DNA of 64,000 nucleotides, taken from Trichobilharzia regenti. Lineage: Eukaryota > Platyhelminthes > Trematoda > Strigeidida > Schistosomatidae. This document shows, one piece after another, positions 25,401-40,400 of the stretch. The stretch covers positions 39,111,804-39,175,803 of the forward strand of contig OX235262.1 of NCBI GenBank assembly GCA_944472135.2, read 5' to 3'. Under the pieces are notes generated by a model. It made no database searches. It was not told the DNA's origin and was given only the letters and a program-made list of their open reading frames with translations. Position 1 is the stretch's first letter. Each line of letters begins with the position of its first letter. A program made the translations under genes and the position numbers.

Positions 25401-28400
25401 GTTCTAATAACCACTACTTCATCTAAACTGAAGACAAAGTATGAATAAATCTGTATCACGGCAGTCAGTTCCTGAACACGGATGTCTGTTGTCCTCAAAC
25501 TAGTCAAATTACGCTGCCCTACACCATCCACACCAACAGTCTATGATCTCATACAATAATGCAAGATGTTGACCTGGTTCTCTTTCAGTATATGTAAGAA
25601 ATTAAGGTAGACAACGATGAACAGATACACAAATCAATATCGGAACAGCAAACTGTATTTAGAAAGTGAGGAAGCTATTCCAATATTTTCTTGTTGGATG
25701 GCTCAGAAAAGTTATGCCCCATGTGTACTTTAAGGCAGTCGTCATCATTTCAGACCGTCATTTGTGAAACTGTGAAGTTTCAGTAGCCATGCTTTCACAG
25801 TGCAGGGTGCTAGCCTTTTTCTCTTTCCCGAGCCTACTATTGACTGGTAACCTAGACGAGATATTGGTGTGAATCGGCAGAGAATAGAACTCTGAACCAT
25901 GTGCGTGGCTAGTAGGCATTCTATCCGTAAACCACGGACGCAACCAGCTTGTGCAGTGCCTCCTATTTAGAAGTAATACATTATTCAGCGATATTACGGA
26001 AGCTTTAATTGAAGTTTGGGAGAATTAGTACCTGTTAAACGCCCGTCTCGACCACTAAAAGTGCAAGTAATCCTAAAATCGTCAAAGTGAAATTAGAATC
26101 ATGCGCTAATGATTGAAGATAAAAGTGTGACACTCATTACAACAAACTTCAAGCCAGTTACACCTCGGAGACTGAAAGAGTGATATGCAAACCAACTAGA
26201 TTGATTTTAGCCAAAACAGTCACGTTTTGAACTCTACTGTCACTCTAGGTCTCTTTTTGGAGATTCAATCATAGCGTAATTAACAAAAATGCTTTTGAGC
26301 CTAGACGATGGAAGACTCACACTCTGCGAAGCCAACTAACACACACATTGCGATACAACGAATTTCGAAAGCAGCCTTGTTCGATCATTTAAGCTTTACA
26401 TTTCATAATTCTTGAATATAAAACACTAGATAAATACTGTTTGCGTCTATATTTGATTGATGGAAGCTAGGAGGGGAATCTAGCATATGCCTTTTCATCC
26501 AGTTTAGGACTCACTAACTGGAAGTGCTTGATGCCCATTGAAAGGTGATTGTTCTCCTGCTGAGTTCCATCGTTTCAAACAACGAAGCGTTATCCACTGT
26601 TCCACTGGGGCACTGAGTGCTTAGTAGGAGGTTGACATGTCAGCACAGACTAAGTATGTCTGTCCAATATACTGATCGATCGAATGTCAATTTAAACTAA
26701 TCTAGTAAGATCTTTGCGTTAATATATTTCTTACTTTGTTTATAGTGGAAAGAATGATGACGTGTTTATCTATTTTACTGATCATGGGTCTCCTGGAAGC
26801 GTTGAATTCCCTGAAGATGAGGTAAGAATGTTAATATAAGAGTAGAAATATTAAAAATACAAATTACATAACTTAATGCTTTTACTCACTGAAATCTCTA
26901 CCAATAAATTACTGCAGACCTATTTATGTTAAATACATCAAAATGTGTCTGGATGGAAGACCTTCTTTATTACCAGTGAAAGCGTGATTTATTCATGTGC
27001 TGACATGATAACCTTATGGGACAGTTTTAGTTCGTTTAATGATGGCTTTTTTCCTGAGGGTTTTGTAAGTGTAATATACTAAGTATTTTGTCTAATGAAG
27101 ATTGTCGATTTCCCGTCGTCATTTCTCCCAGTCTGATTTCTGTGTCTGTCTCAGTGCGGTAGATAATTTCAAGGAATCATTTGGTCATAGTATCGTGTTT
27201 TGGAGGCGTATTCTAGTCAAGTTAGACGAACCACCAACCCAGTAACACTCCATTATAACAAAATGAGGTGTTAACTCACCAAGTGTTAGTCATTTTTACG
27301 TCACATGATGTTAATAACACTGATTCGGAATCAAATCATCAGACATATTGACTGAAAAGTAGTGTGTATTTTACTAGCATTCATGTATACAGTCAGTGTT
27401 TGCGAAAACACACCTATCAAAGTCAGCTGATAAATTAACAGCTAATCTATTCTATTTGAGTATGTGGCAGTTTATGGCATCATAATAGCTTGTAAATATA
27501 AACACAAATTATGCGAATAAGTGAGATCAATATAAGCTATTATTAATGCTGCTGACATACCTAGGTATTACCCATGATGATTACTGAATCCGAACGATAA
27601 CCTGATTAACAGCTGAGACTCTCAGCTCTCAGGTGATCTGACATCGAACTGGTAACATGGAGGCCATAAGTCCAGATCATGCCATGACCCCCATTATCAT
27701 TTCACCTTCTATCACCTTACATCAGTAACAGCCTGCCAACTCAAGGTTATATGAGACTGCTTCCCCAACAATAGCTTAAATGTTAAATAACTGTTATCCG
27801 TGGGTACTAATCTGTCGACCTGGATGAGTTAATCAACAGCTAATTTTTCAATAAACCTTTGTAAATGTTTCCTTCCATCTTAAGATTTCAATGTTACTAC
27901 TTTTAGATAGGCACAGACTTTTATCGCTTTATTTTATGCCCAATCAAACTCAAAATGAGTCAAACCGTTTGCACAGATGACGAACTATGCTTCAAACAAG
28001 AGAAACTGTCGTAATGTGTTTGAATCCCTTCTCTTTGACTAGCATTTAGCCAATTTACCTAAATTCGCCTCTTTCATGCACACAAACTAATTTGACTGCT
28101 CTTGCGGAGCCAGTTACATCAGATGTATAATCAAGCTCCCTCAACCTCTGATTTCCGGACATCATTCTGTATGGTTAATCAAGGGATGAACAAATTTTTT
28201 CATGCCTTTATTTTACCACACCTTGGATATACTGATCATAAAATTGACGTTAACCAAGCATTTAAAGTTTCCTAATGATCTCTCTTTTGTTTTACGAGTT
28301 CATTTTCTACATACACTAGAAGTAATCGGAATCCACCTGAAGAAACTAAAGCTTTCCGTCCAGAGGAAATTTGTACAGAACGCTTCATTATCTTGATAAT

Positions 28401-31400
28401 CTTTATATAAAGGTGTAAGACTGACAATTTCCCCTTGAACCTAAGTCACTTAGAAGTTATTACTATTAATATTGTTATTATTATCATCACTACTGCTGAC
28501 ACCAATTTTGTGATCAGTATCTGCAAGATGAGCTAAATCAGAGCTGTGATTAGAACCTGTTTGTTCCTTACCTAACCATACATGATGATGATGTTTGGAA
28601 ACCAGAGGAAAGACATGCCTAACTGAATGCTAAATGTGAATAGCTTCTAAGGAGCTGTCAGACTGATAGATACAAGAATAGGGGGTACAATCCGCTAGTT
28701 ATTTCTTATTTCTTCAACACATACATAATCTGAATAAAGCGGCAAAAATAGATAGTGCAGAATAAGATGGTACCACCATTTATTTCGTTGGTTTCTCATC
28801 ATCTGCTTACAGCTTATATATATATATATCTGTAAGACCAAGGTCAGTGATGAAGAGTTGATTGGAGATCGAAATGCTTCTTCACTCAATCTTCCAGTCC
28901 CGCAAATAATGTAATTATCGCATAAATTAATTTTTAAAGTTTGATTGCAAAATGATTTCAGTTGGAAAACCACTGGAAATCAGGAAGTACTGAACAGCTG
29001 CTTCCTTCTAATTTCAGACTCCTCAGCAGCCTGCTCCCACGACCCTCACCAGAGATCGAACCCAGCACATTCAGGTTATTAAGTGTATTCGTTGACCATT
29101 CAACCAGTGAGACTTAATCTAACAGCCCAACAGTTCCAAACCCCATCGACCCACGACACAAAGCGCGACTGCCAGCCAGTGTCATCAGTGAGTAGTATTT
29201 GTCCTCATGCTTGATGGACGCCAATCGCCACAGCTTCTCGCCAGAACTTCAGGTAACATCATCCTGAAACCAGTCACTAGTGACCACCAGATTAATTTTC
29301 AAGTGTTGGTTTGTTGGGATTTAATTGTGATTTCATGGTCGATCAAGAAGTGACCTGAGTTAATTTTTGATCTATTTTTTTCCCGCAATTGTTGTAGCTA
29401 ACTGCAAAAGAATTGATAAATACACTGAAATACATGCATAAGCATAAACGTTATTCAAAATTAGTTTTTTACATTGAAGCATGTGAATCTGGTTCAATGT
29501 TCTCAAAAATTTTACCGTCAAATATGAATAGTAAGTCGAATTAACTAATTAATTAAAACGATTCGAATGTCAGCATTTTAATATTTGTCTGATTAATTAT
29601 TAGTTAGTATTTCTTAATAACTGGTGGAGTGAAATTCAGCCGGCATCTCAGCATAGGCGGAACACCTTGGTTCAAACAATCAACTGGGAAAATCAATAAT
29701 AATTGAATAGCGTTGTACAACAGGCCAGTCTCGCAACTCAAGTGGTCTGGCGGGTAATACTTTGGCGTTTCAAAACTATAAGTGTTGAGTTCAAGCCTCA
29801 GTGGGTACACAGTCAGTCACCGAGGAATGCAGGTATTTGCAGATGATAAATACCAAAAAAGAGATAATGCTCATCCTTGATTACACAGTTAGTTACATTG
29901 AACAAATAATATTAAGTGGATGAATACTTGGAAATAATATAGAGATTAATGATTGAAGTCTTCATCTAAGTGTGACATTACATAATGTAACGAACAACGG
30001 AAAGTGACTCCTGCCAGTTGTCAGTTTGTTGATCACTAACTGAACAGAAAGAAATCCCATGATTAAATGAAGTGACACTTCAGTTCCCTTGGTTTCCGAG
30101 TGGAACATAGGGTTTCAACAGCGAAGTACCATTTCGTTCTGATCTCTGCAGTTCTCTTAAGCTGGGTGCATTATTGTCCATAGGCTCTCATCTCCTTCTC
30201 ACATGACCTCTTTGATATCAACATCGATTCCACGGATAACTCACTGTTTCGGATTCAAGTCCCACTCGGGTGATAGCCTAGCGCGCAACGTCACCCGATG
30301 GTCTCTTCGGTGTGTGACCAATCCGTCTCCATTTTCTCCAGTATATTTTTTGAGTAACAGGTTCCTGATTGGTTCATTACCAGGTTCTTGTTGCTAATTT
30401 TTACTGGCCATCTGGTCTTCAATACGGAGCGAAGAAAGCTGTTGGAAATGCTTTTCGTGGCGCGCAAAGTGTATATAACATATGATAGCACTGATTTGAT
30501 ATCATTGTTAAAAATCTCAGTCTTGTTCTTTATGCTGATTGTAGAAGATTTCCATGCTGCTTCGCGAGTAGTGGAAGTCTTTCCTTCTTTTTCTGTCCTG
30601 GTTTTGACGGACTCATCCGCGCTGCCTGTAAGTCAGACGATGCTTCGTAGACAAGTGAAAGAAGTGACCTCCTTCAGATTTCTCCTGCTGACAGTGATTG
30701 GTACTGGTTGCTTTTGAGTGATGAATATCTTCACTACTTCTATCTACTCTATCTAAGTCTTGTTTTCGCTTCCTGCTTTTTCAGTCAACTCGTTGGTTTT
30801 CGACGGGCGAGTCTGCGTTCATATTAGACATAAACTATCGGCAACGTCCAAGTCTTCTAGATTTTTCTAGATTTTCGGCTCAACGTATTCTTAACCTCTC
30901 CCTTCCCAAAGTCCGTCACATAATCCAGTCCACCACAATTAGGAATACCGTCAGTGATAGCAGATATCCATGTCTTCCGCCTGTCTACACTTTAATGGCT
31001 TCAATGAGTCTTCCGTTGGGGATCATTTGACATGTAATTATATATAAGTAGAGTCGGCGGCTCAGTGATACAGTGCATACCTACCCCTCAGAAAATCCGC
31101 ATTCAATCAACTCAACTCGAAACCCGGATTTAAATGATTTCATGGTATCATCCGTCACCAAACAGTAGTGCTGGGTGACTGGTTCGTGCCAGTTTGGGAC
31201 TCGCCATCACCATAACGCACCCATAATCCCAAAGGGGATCAAACTTAGGACTGTCAGGTTAGCAGGCGATCATGGCAACACTTAGTCATTAATTTGACGA
31301 TTCATTACAGTACATAATTTTACACTTAGTTAATTCATTGGAAAAAAGCGTGTTTCAGTCTCTCACAACTTGTAATCCAATGATCTAACGGCATAAGTTT

Positions 31401-34400
31401 ATGTGTTAAGCCGGTCGCGATGCATGTCACCACCTCCAACCAATCTTGCTGATTGAAGATTGACTATGCTGCATATGTTTTACATATATTAGATGTACTA
31501 TTATTAAAACCTACATTTTGTCGTCCTCAGTTGTTCTTCAGATGGAGTTATTTATGCTAAATTTTCACATCTTTTTCTGACTTGTAATGGAATCTTAAAC
31601 ACACGTTTCGTTCTATTAGAGATTCATCAGATGGATGCTGAGGCTTTGGTGAGCAACAGTGAACTAATGAATAATGCTTTGAGATTTAAAACAGTATATG
31701 CTAAGCTTGAGTCTTAATTTCAAACCATCATTCTCTGGAGATGCAGATATATTCAACTGACAAGTCTTGAATAGGACTTAGGACATGTCCTTGGTCCTTC
31801 TTCTATCCATCATTTATAAGGATAAAATGAAAAGCTTGGTTACGGAAGAATTCACACAATTGGACTCGGTATTGCTAACCAAGTGAACTGCTAACCTACC
31901 CTTAGGACCCAGATCCTAACCAGCTCATAATTCGGACCGATTTATGGTTAGCCATTATGCAAATTCAGCGTTACCGAACCAGCTTCCTAGTCAAATCTTT
32001 TCCCTTTTACTTTTAATGACAATGAATTAGAAGGTGGAGTACAGGTTGTTAATTGATGAAATAACTTTAGTTAGCCTTAGACTCACCATGTGTTTGGCTG
32101 AAGAATAACTGGACGCGACTACAATCTCTCCATACATGAAACTCCACATGAACTGAATGAAGATTGAGAGAAGATTTTGAGAATTGTTTACATCACGTCA
32201 TTTGAAAAACTACTAGTAGCCATTGTTACCAGAGAATAGTCTTATGGACTTAGAATATGCAGATGACATAGTCCTGTTAGGGGAGGATGCTGAAAAAATG
32301 CAGAGTCTTCTGAACACATTGAGCAGCAATCTTCGTATGTTTGGCATGCGATTCACCCCTACAAAATGTAAGATGCTGCTACAGGACTGGACTACGTCAA
32401 CTCCTAGCTTAGTGATAGGGAGTGAAGTGATAGAACATGTTGACCACTTCACCTATTTGGGAAGTTTTATCAGGACCAACGGACTGATTGGCGATGAAAT
32501 CTCAGCACGGATCCCAAAAGCTCGAGCTGCTTTCGCTGACTTACACCATCTCTGGCGTAGGCGTGACATCCGGCTATCAACCAGTTCGCTCCATCCTTTT
32601 CTAAGGTTCTGAAACATGGCCAATACAAGTTGAAGACAGAGAAGGGTTGACTGCTTTCTATCACAGATGTCTGCGATCTCTGTCTCACGTTAGGTGGATT
32701 CACAAGGTAAGTAATGTTGACGTTAGGCGTAGAGTGTTGGTCAAAGAGGTAAATCAATCGACGAGGCTATAAAGTGACATAGATTGAGATGGCTAGGTCA
32801 CGTGCTGCGCATGCCTAACCATCGCCTCCCCCGACGGGCATTACTACCTGATATAGGTGAAGGTTGGAAAAGGGTAAGTGGTGGCCAAACAAAAACATGG
32901 CCTCATCAATCCATGAAATCCTTGACAGTTAAACTGAGTCAGGTAGGTAGGGAGATGCAGACTTCCAGGTTGGGGCCCTCGGGACTCTAGGAATCAATGG
33001 CTGGAGACAATAGGTGACATGCCTCAAAATCGTTGTCAATGGCCAGCGAAGATGTATTCAGTCTCTGTAATCTTTCATATTCCTTTCTACCATTACCCAT
33101 TCTGTTTCGCTCTTATACCTGTCAAACTCTATTGATTCTCTTCACTCATCTTCTTGCCTACCTCTGTGTGCTATTTGGAACGTGGCAACTGGAACTGGTG
33201 CACTTGGGTGCCAAGTTCTATGTTGAATCCAGACAGACAGAAAACCTTATTATCTACTGATTAACATGCGGAGTCGTCGTCTTTCGCGCCTGAAAATGTT
33301 GGTTGACATAGAAATGGTTCTTAAAAGAGTTAGAGCCGGTGAAGCCAAAGCATGAAATCAATCCATGAAGTCTTTATACGCTGGTTTGAGCAGCTTAGTG
33401 AGGTGGAGACTGTCCAGCTAGTTTCCTCAAGATGCTGAGATCTGATGACTTGAGACTATTGGCACTATGGCTCAAAATCGCTGCCAATGGCTAAAATCCA
33501 TTCAACCTCCGGACCCATTAGATCCTCATTATTCTTCGTGGAAATGTTCTCTCCATGGAAAGTTATTATTATTATAGCCCTTTCTTCTCTGCCCTTATCT
33601 ATGCTTTTATGAAGTGTAAGTAATTTGAACTGTTGCACTTTTGTGGAATGTTTCACAATGAAAATTAACTTCATTTTCAGTGTCTAATTTTGCATTGCTT
33701 GTTAATCTCAATTAGTAATGTTTATAAATCTTTTTAACATTTATTTTACATTTACAGTCTATGCAACAACAGCTGCAAATCCACGAGAATCTAGTTGGGC
33801 TACATTTTGCAGCGATCCACAGATTTCAACTTGTTTGGCAGATTTATATTCATACGACTGGATTGTAGACTCTGAAAAAGTATGTATAAATTAAATTAAA
33901 AATAATTCACATGAATAGATCATATCAGGGTGTGTCAGTGGTTCAGGAAGAGAACGCTCGCCAGCCACAGGCGTGATCCATGTCGCATTCCTGGTTGACG
34001 CATTCCTAAATCTTACCTAGTTGGTAGTAGGGCTGGAAAAAGTTGGCAGGTTGAGCAGCATGAGCAAGCTCATCCTGTAAAAAGAAAAGTGCTACAGTAA
34101 ATTCAAGGCCTAAAGTCTGAAGATCCACAGGGAACGCTAAGAGATGAGAAAATCAGTTAATATACCAACAAAGAATATGCTTTACAGTAATTTCACTATT
34201 AATATAACTTACGTAAAGGTAACACATGTTCTTCCTTCATAAGGAAGCAATAGACATTTGCATATGCATAGTGCAAAGCCTAAATCATTTTTAACGCTTT
34301 TGCCTAACAGTTAAGTAGAGCCTAATGCCAAAAAGAAGTCCAGTTTATCAGTCTCCGAGTCTCAATATTTATTTTTCATTCCTTTGCACTCCAAACGGAA

Positions 34401-37400
34401 CATAAGATTTCAGGCTCGAACTTTAAAGTTTCAGTATTGAATTTTATTATGGGGTGGGCTCCTGGCCTAATGACCAACCTCCTCCGTTTACTGGGCTTAT
34501 TACCAGTTAATTGAGATTTAGGAATGCATTGACTGGCAACTGAACCCCGGAACACGTGTTTCGTTGGCGAGCAGTCTACCACTGAATCACCGACGCACAA
34601 AGCATTATTCCCTAGTTCACAAGGACTACTGTCTCAATATAAAATATACAAATTACAAGTTATTTCAATGTGAATCAATCAGATTAAAATGCTTAATTAT
34701 TTTAGGTTATCTTTTTTGTTTCTAGCTGACTGATATCTGTGGGATCAAAATACTTTGTCTCTGTTGAGTTGTTGGCTTCTATTATCAACGCTTCGACGAC
34801 ATAAGGCAGGGAGGAAAGTGGAGCCTTTCTTATTCTGCTTTTCGAGATGCTAAGAACCGATGGTTGGAGACAGTTGTTAGCATGGCTCGAAATTGTCCTC
34901 AGTGGTGGAGACGCATTTAATTTTTTTGTGAATTTATACATTCATTAAACCTTCATGATTTTCCATGTTACTACAATTTTCACCCTCAAAATTCTGCTTA
35001 TTATTGTTGTTCTTTTGAACCTCATTTTCCTTGTCTTTTATCTTTCTTTGTGTGTTCCATGGAGTGAGGCAACTCGGTTGGCTACATTTTTGGGCAAAGT
35101 TCTGTGTTGATACTACTGAGTCAATCAGCTTTGGTGATGTTTAATCAAAATACATTCGTGGTAACGTTTCTTAAGTTTAAATCACATCAGTCTGTCTTAC
35201 AATCACTACCGTTCGACGTGAATGATATTCAGCGACACATCAATCAATGGTTCATATGATCATCTTGTTTTGCTTTCCTTCTTAGCCGTGAATAATATTA
35301 TCAAATAGATGGTGTGGTGAATTTTCACCAAATTGCAAATTTAACTCTAGAAATTTTCATATCTAGGTGATAGCCATATATGAAGCATACATTAGTCTTT
35401 TCAGATGGCAAAGCAGATATAATCGAAGCTCTTTTTGGCAAATAAGCTTAGTGTCACTTTCAAGTATAAACGTGATCTACACGAACTTGTTTGTTCATAA
35501 GGTGCTTATAACATAGAAAGCACTGAAAAGATACTAAGTCAAGGATAAAATGCCATGGACTTGCTATATCCTCTAACGTTTCTTGGTCATCCCATTTCCA
35601 AAAAAATGTTCAGTCTCACCTTCTACATTAAGAAGTTAAGACAATCAGGAGTCACTTATCCACTAAGTTTCACAATTTGTTAACTCTTGCATCTTACCTA
35701 CTATTCTTTATTGCTCCTCCATAGTCTTTCCTAAGCCAGTCAAAAATAACTATGTCCTATTGTGAAGGATATTGAAGGTATTCAGCAGGGCAAGTACTAT
35801 GATGCCAAAAATTCAGCTCGTTACTACTATAGTCAACAGACACCTACACTCATGTAAGAAATGATCTAAATCCACGCTGTCTGACTCTCAACACCTTCTC
35901 TACTCACAAATCTGATCACTTTGCATTTCATCAGGTCATTATAAAAGATTATATGCTCACACAACCAAATAAAAACTCAACGATAGCGTATTTGGCCAGT
36001 GTTCTGTGTGCTAGAGATAGTGATGATTATAACTTACTGTGTAATTACCAAAATAAATCGCTCTTTTATATTCTCTTTTTTGTTACAATTTCAATTATTA
36101 ACATTATTACCAGTAGCATTTTTACATCCTGCATATTTTTCAACTGATTGTTGCTGCTAACGGCAAAAATGTTGCTGCTATCAATTTTGGTTACCTATAC
36201 CCTGTCACGTTTTCTTGTTGTCCTCGAGTAAAACTGTACAAAATGCAGAAATTTCATGCTGTATCATGAGTGCTATGTTGGGATAGAGAAAATCATTATT
36301 AGTAGTTGTGTTTTGTGTTGAACAAACTGTTTATAATTGATTTTGAAATATTTATTCTGATCAAAACATCTTTTCGCTGATGCTGCTGCTTCTTATTCTT
36401 CTTCTCTTTTTATTCTAGCATGAGTTAACTAAACGTAGTCTTGACGATCAGTTTAAAGAGGTTAGACGTGAAACAGATATGAGCCACGTTCAAAGATATG
36501 GTGATTCGGTAGGTTTCATTTCCAAATTTTCCTGAAAGATGTTTACTTTTTTTATTTCTCCACTTACTGAGTGGAACATGGGATCTCGAGCTAGAAACTT
36601 GAAGTTTAAGTAATAGTGGTGTTTATTTTTTACGGGATGGGGTTGCTAGCTTCATGCCCAACCTTCCCTCTTTACCAGTCTTATTCATAGCTTTGTGAGG
36701 TTCGACATTGTGTTGGCCGGGGATCGAACCCCGAACGACATGTATGGTTGCCTAGCATTCTACCGCTGTGCTCCTGATGCACAAAAGATGTTTAGGGTAT
36801 TTAGAAGTTACAACTGATTGATTTCTTCATTGGATTTCTGTGGGTATATCAGCTGTTGGCACCTACTCAGAGATGACGTAGGTGAATTAGGCTGTATTAG
36901 TTTGAATATTCCCATTATTTTGATTATGGAACAGGATTTAAGTGAACAAATACGTATTTTTGGTAAATCCTCATACGGCTTTACAACTGGGTATTAAAGT
37001 AAAAGTCATAGACAACTGAAATAATGTAGATCATTACATTCAAATATATCCAAGTAAAATGTAAGCAGTATAATAATAATAATAAACTGGGAAACTAAGA
37101 TTAAGGTGTGCAAATATAACACAGTATGCTATTGATGGTGGTGCGTCGGTGACATAGAGATTAGGACGCTCGCCGACAATGCACATGGTCCGGGGTTCGA
37201 TCCCCGGCCACGGACGCACTCCTTTACCTCGCTAAGCCATAAATAATCCCGGTAAATAGGAAAGGTTGGGCATGAGACTGGCAATCCCATCCTGTGAAAT
37301 AAACACTGCTACAGAAACCTCAAGCCACTAGCTTGAGGCCCTATGTTCCACTGGGAAACGTGAAGGAAAAAAATGATATTGATGACGAAGTCAGCGTTAC

Positions 37401-40400
37401 AAATAAAAGTGAAAGTAATACTTACAGTTATTCGGTGTCACTGGAAGAGATAACTATTCTAGATTCGGGGGTGGGGGTTAAGACCATAGGTGCGAAAGGG
37501 ATTGACCAAACTTTTCCTGAACACAAAGATTGGGTTGAAAACTTTTTTAAGGCAACTGCCCCAGCTATGCTTAACGATCGAAGGTGTAGAAACCTAGAGG
37601 ATTGAAGTGGCGCTTAGTATAGAAGTGTAAAGGCTGAATTTTCATCAATCTTGTGCTGTTTATCCACTAGGCGTGCCAATATGCAGCTACTGGATGACTT
37701 TACTATCCACTTCTTAACGACGTTAGACAATGCTAAAGAAGGTGCCAGTGTGCTTTTCGAGCCGGTCCACCAGTGTAAGTATCTACACAGGGACAGTTAA
37801 ATCTATATATGCACAATGAGGTAGCCTGACTTGATGGAATGATTGAACTGTGAATCTTTTATCACCAGTTTAAGTAGTATTATGAAGACAAACTCCAAAA
37901 TGATGCGAGCTATGTGCATTTTCTCACGAATGACTAGGTATATTGCCCCGGTGAAATTGCATAAAGGTGGAGTTTTACTCCAGTCGTCTGCTTATTGGTC
38001 ATTCTGGTGAACTCATCTGTGATCTTACGGTTACTTCTTGTGTTCTGATTCGCATATATTTAAGGCCTTAACATCGATGTATCTAGTAACTTCTGATTGA
38101 TCTGAATGCAAGACATTTTGTGAAATCATCTGACAATTTGTGTACTCCGTAATACAAGCGCAAGATGAAATAATAGTCAATTCTTGTTATCATTTAGAAT
38201 GTGTATGGTCAATAAGAACTTTAGACGAAATAGAATGCAATAGTTCAATGATGTATGTATACCTAGTCAACAAGAATACAAGTTTCAAGGGTGATTGTCG
38301 TCAGCTGTGTGTGTGTGAGACAAAATGGATATTACAAAGAAATAAACTAACAAATGGGACAGACTACACGTAAGTTTAAGGGTGATAAATAACAACAATA
38401 ATAATAGTGATGATGAAATGACGATAAGGTAATGATGGATACTATAGATAAAAAAACCTTTGTATCTCAAGTTAAGTTACATGCTAAAATATCAACATAA
38501 TAGTACAGCGAGAACATTTCCTGCAGCTGAACTGGTACTCAGTTTCTCAAATAAACCAGTACTCATACAACAAGTCAAGGATAAATTTCCTAAGATGAAC
38601 TCATCGATATGTATCTATGACTCCAACTGCTCATATGGAGCTAGTTACATTGGTTTCACTCAGAGGAAGTTATTCATGCACGCACGTCGACGCGTGCCTG
38701 TGTGGTTCAGTAAAAGTGAAAACCAGTGTATAAACAGCTCAGTCTTAGACCAATTGATGTATACTGGGTGTTTAACAAGGACCAGCACAACAGACGTCCT
38801 CGGTTATCTAACGTCTTCCTAGTAATCTCTATAGAGGAGCTAGACTACGTTTTCTGTCAGTAGCTGAAGAAGCAGCAGTTAATATCAGAAGACCTGGTCT
38901 CTGTATGCAGAAAAAGTCGCTTTGTTAACCATCGTCTACAATAAGGTCAACAAATCCTGCATAAACACTGAAACTTTAAATTCCCATCCCATTTATTTTT
39001 TTCCCTATTCTCTCCCTTTTTTTCATCGACAAACGCTTATCTCAAACCTATAAAAGCTTTATGATGCTTGTTATTATGTCTGCTACCTGTAGGTTTACGT
39101 AAGAATCTTCAAACTTGTTATTACGTGTACACAGTCCTGTTCAATCTATTTCATTATATTCACTATAACTAGATAACTGTTCACTAATAGTACTTTTATG
39201 TTTACACTACACCATCATTATTACTTCGTTATTATTATTATCATTGTTGTTATTTGTCACCCTTGAACTTACTACGTCAAGTCAGTCTCATTTGAAATAG
39301 ATGTTTCAATAGTTTACACACAATGGTAAGTTTTTGTTTTTTGGTAATTTTACTCGAAATATTACCAAAAAAATTTTTAAAAAACTTATCATTGTCTGTA
39401 AACTATTGAAATGTAATTGTAATTTATTTGATCCATTCCACAATGCTGAAATTTTTTACTGTCTGTCTCATTTATTAGTTTATTTCTTTGTAGTATTAAT
39501 ACACTCCCACGCACCACAGGCTACACTCACCCTTGGAACCTATACTATTGTTTACCGTGCATACTTATGCAATTAAATTATTTCATTTTATATAGAAAAC
39601 CAAAAACAAGTGACTGCAACGAATTTACTATCAAGCTGCAGAGTCGTAGGGGATTTTTGTTTGATTGCATGGAGGATTTCATCATGAGCTGACATCAGTC
39701 ACAGAACCACTGGAAAACCTGGGAGTACTGGACAGCTGTGTCGTTCTAGTTTGGGACTCTTCTGCAGTACACACCTGGCGGAGTTCGAACCCAGGACCTT
39801 CTGGTTACATGGTGAGCTCGCAGACCATTGAGCCACTGGGACCCGATCCAATGGTCCTTGAATTCTAACTCCTGTCAATTCATGACGTAGCGCGACCATT
39901 TCGCAATGTCTTCTTCGATGAGTTACTGCCTCATCTTCAACCTGCTGTACACTACTGGTCACGGCTTCCCACTAGAAGGCCAGGTCACTTCCTGAATAGG
40001 GCCAGTCACCAGTGAGCATCAGATTAATATATACATATATATATATATATATATGATTTTTAAGAAATTATATCAGCTGAGGGAATTTCATCATAGGTGT
40101 GAATACATTAAATAATAATAGTATGAAATGCAATTAAAATGTTTATGATTGCAATCATAGTAAAATGTCAAGTGACAAAACAAATTAATGTCATACACAG
40201 AACAATTCATAACAAGTATAGATGTTGGAAAGATGTGTGAAATTATAGAATTAGTAGGCAAATAAAATAAAAATATAAAAGTTACACAACATTGTATGAG
40301 ATTCGATAACATAGAATTTAACGCTACAAAACGAAACTGATTTAGAATGACAAGTGGGATGACTAAAATGATACCAGGGACAATTCAAAGTCAGAATAGT

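Noticed and set aside
37138..37220. A tRNA gene suggested by strong A and B boxes
   Set aside because: No cloverleaf with acceptor stem can be formed, and the same head recurs on a dozen SINE copies with a common body, so it is a SINE promoter.
38285..38470. Leu-rich minus-strand frame
   Set aside because: Produced by an (AAT)n-like low-complexity run on the plus strand.
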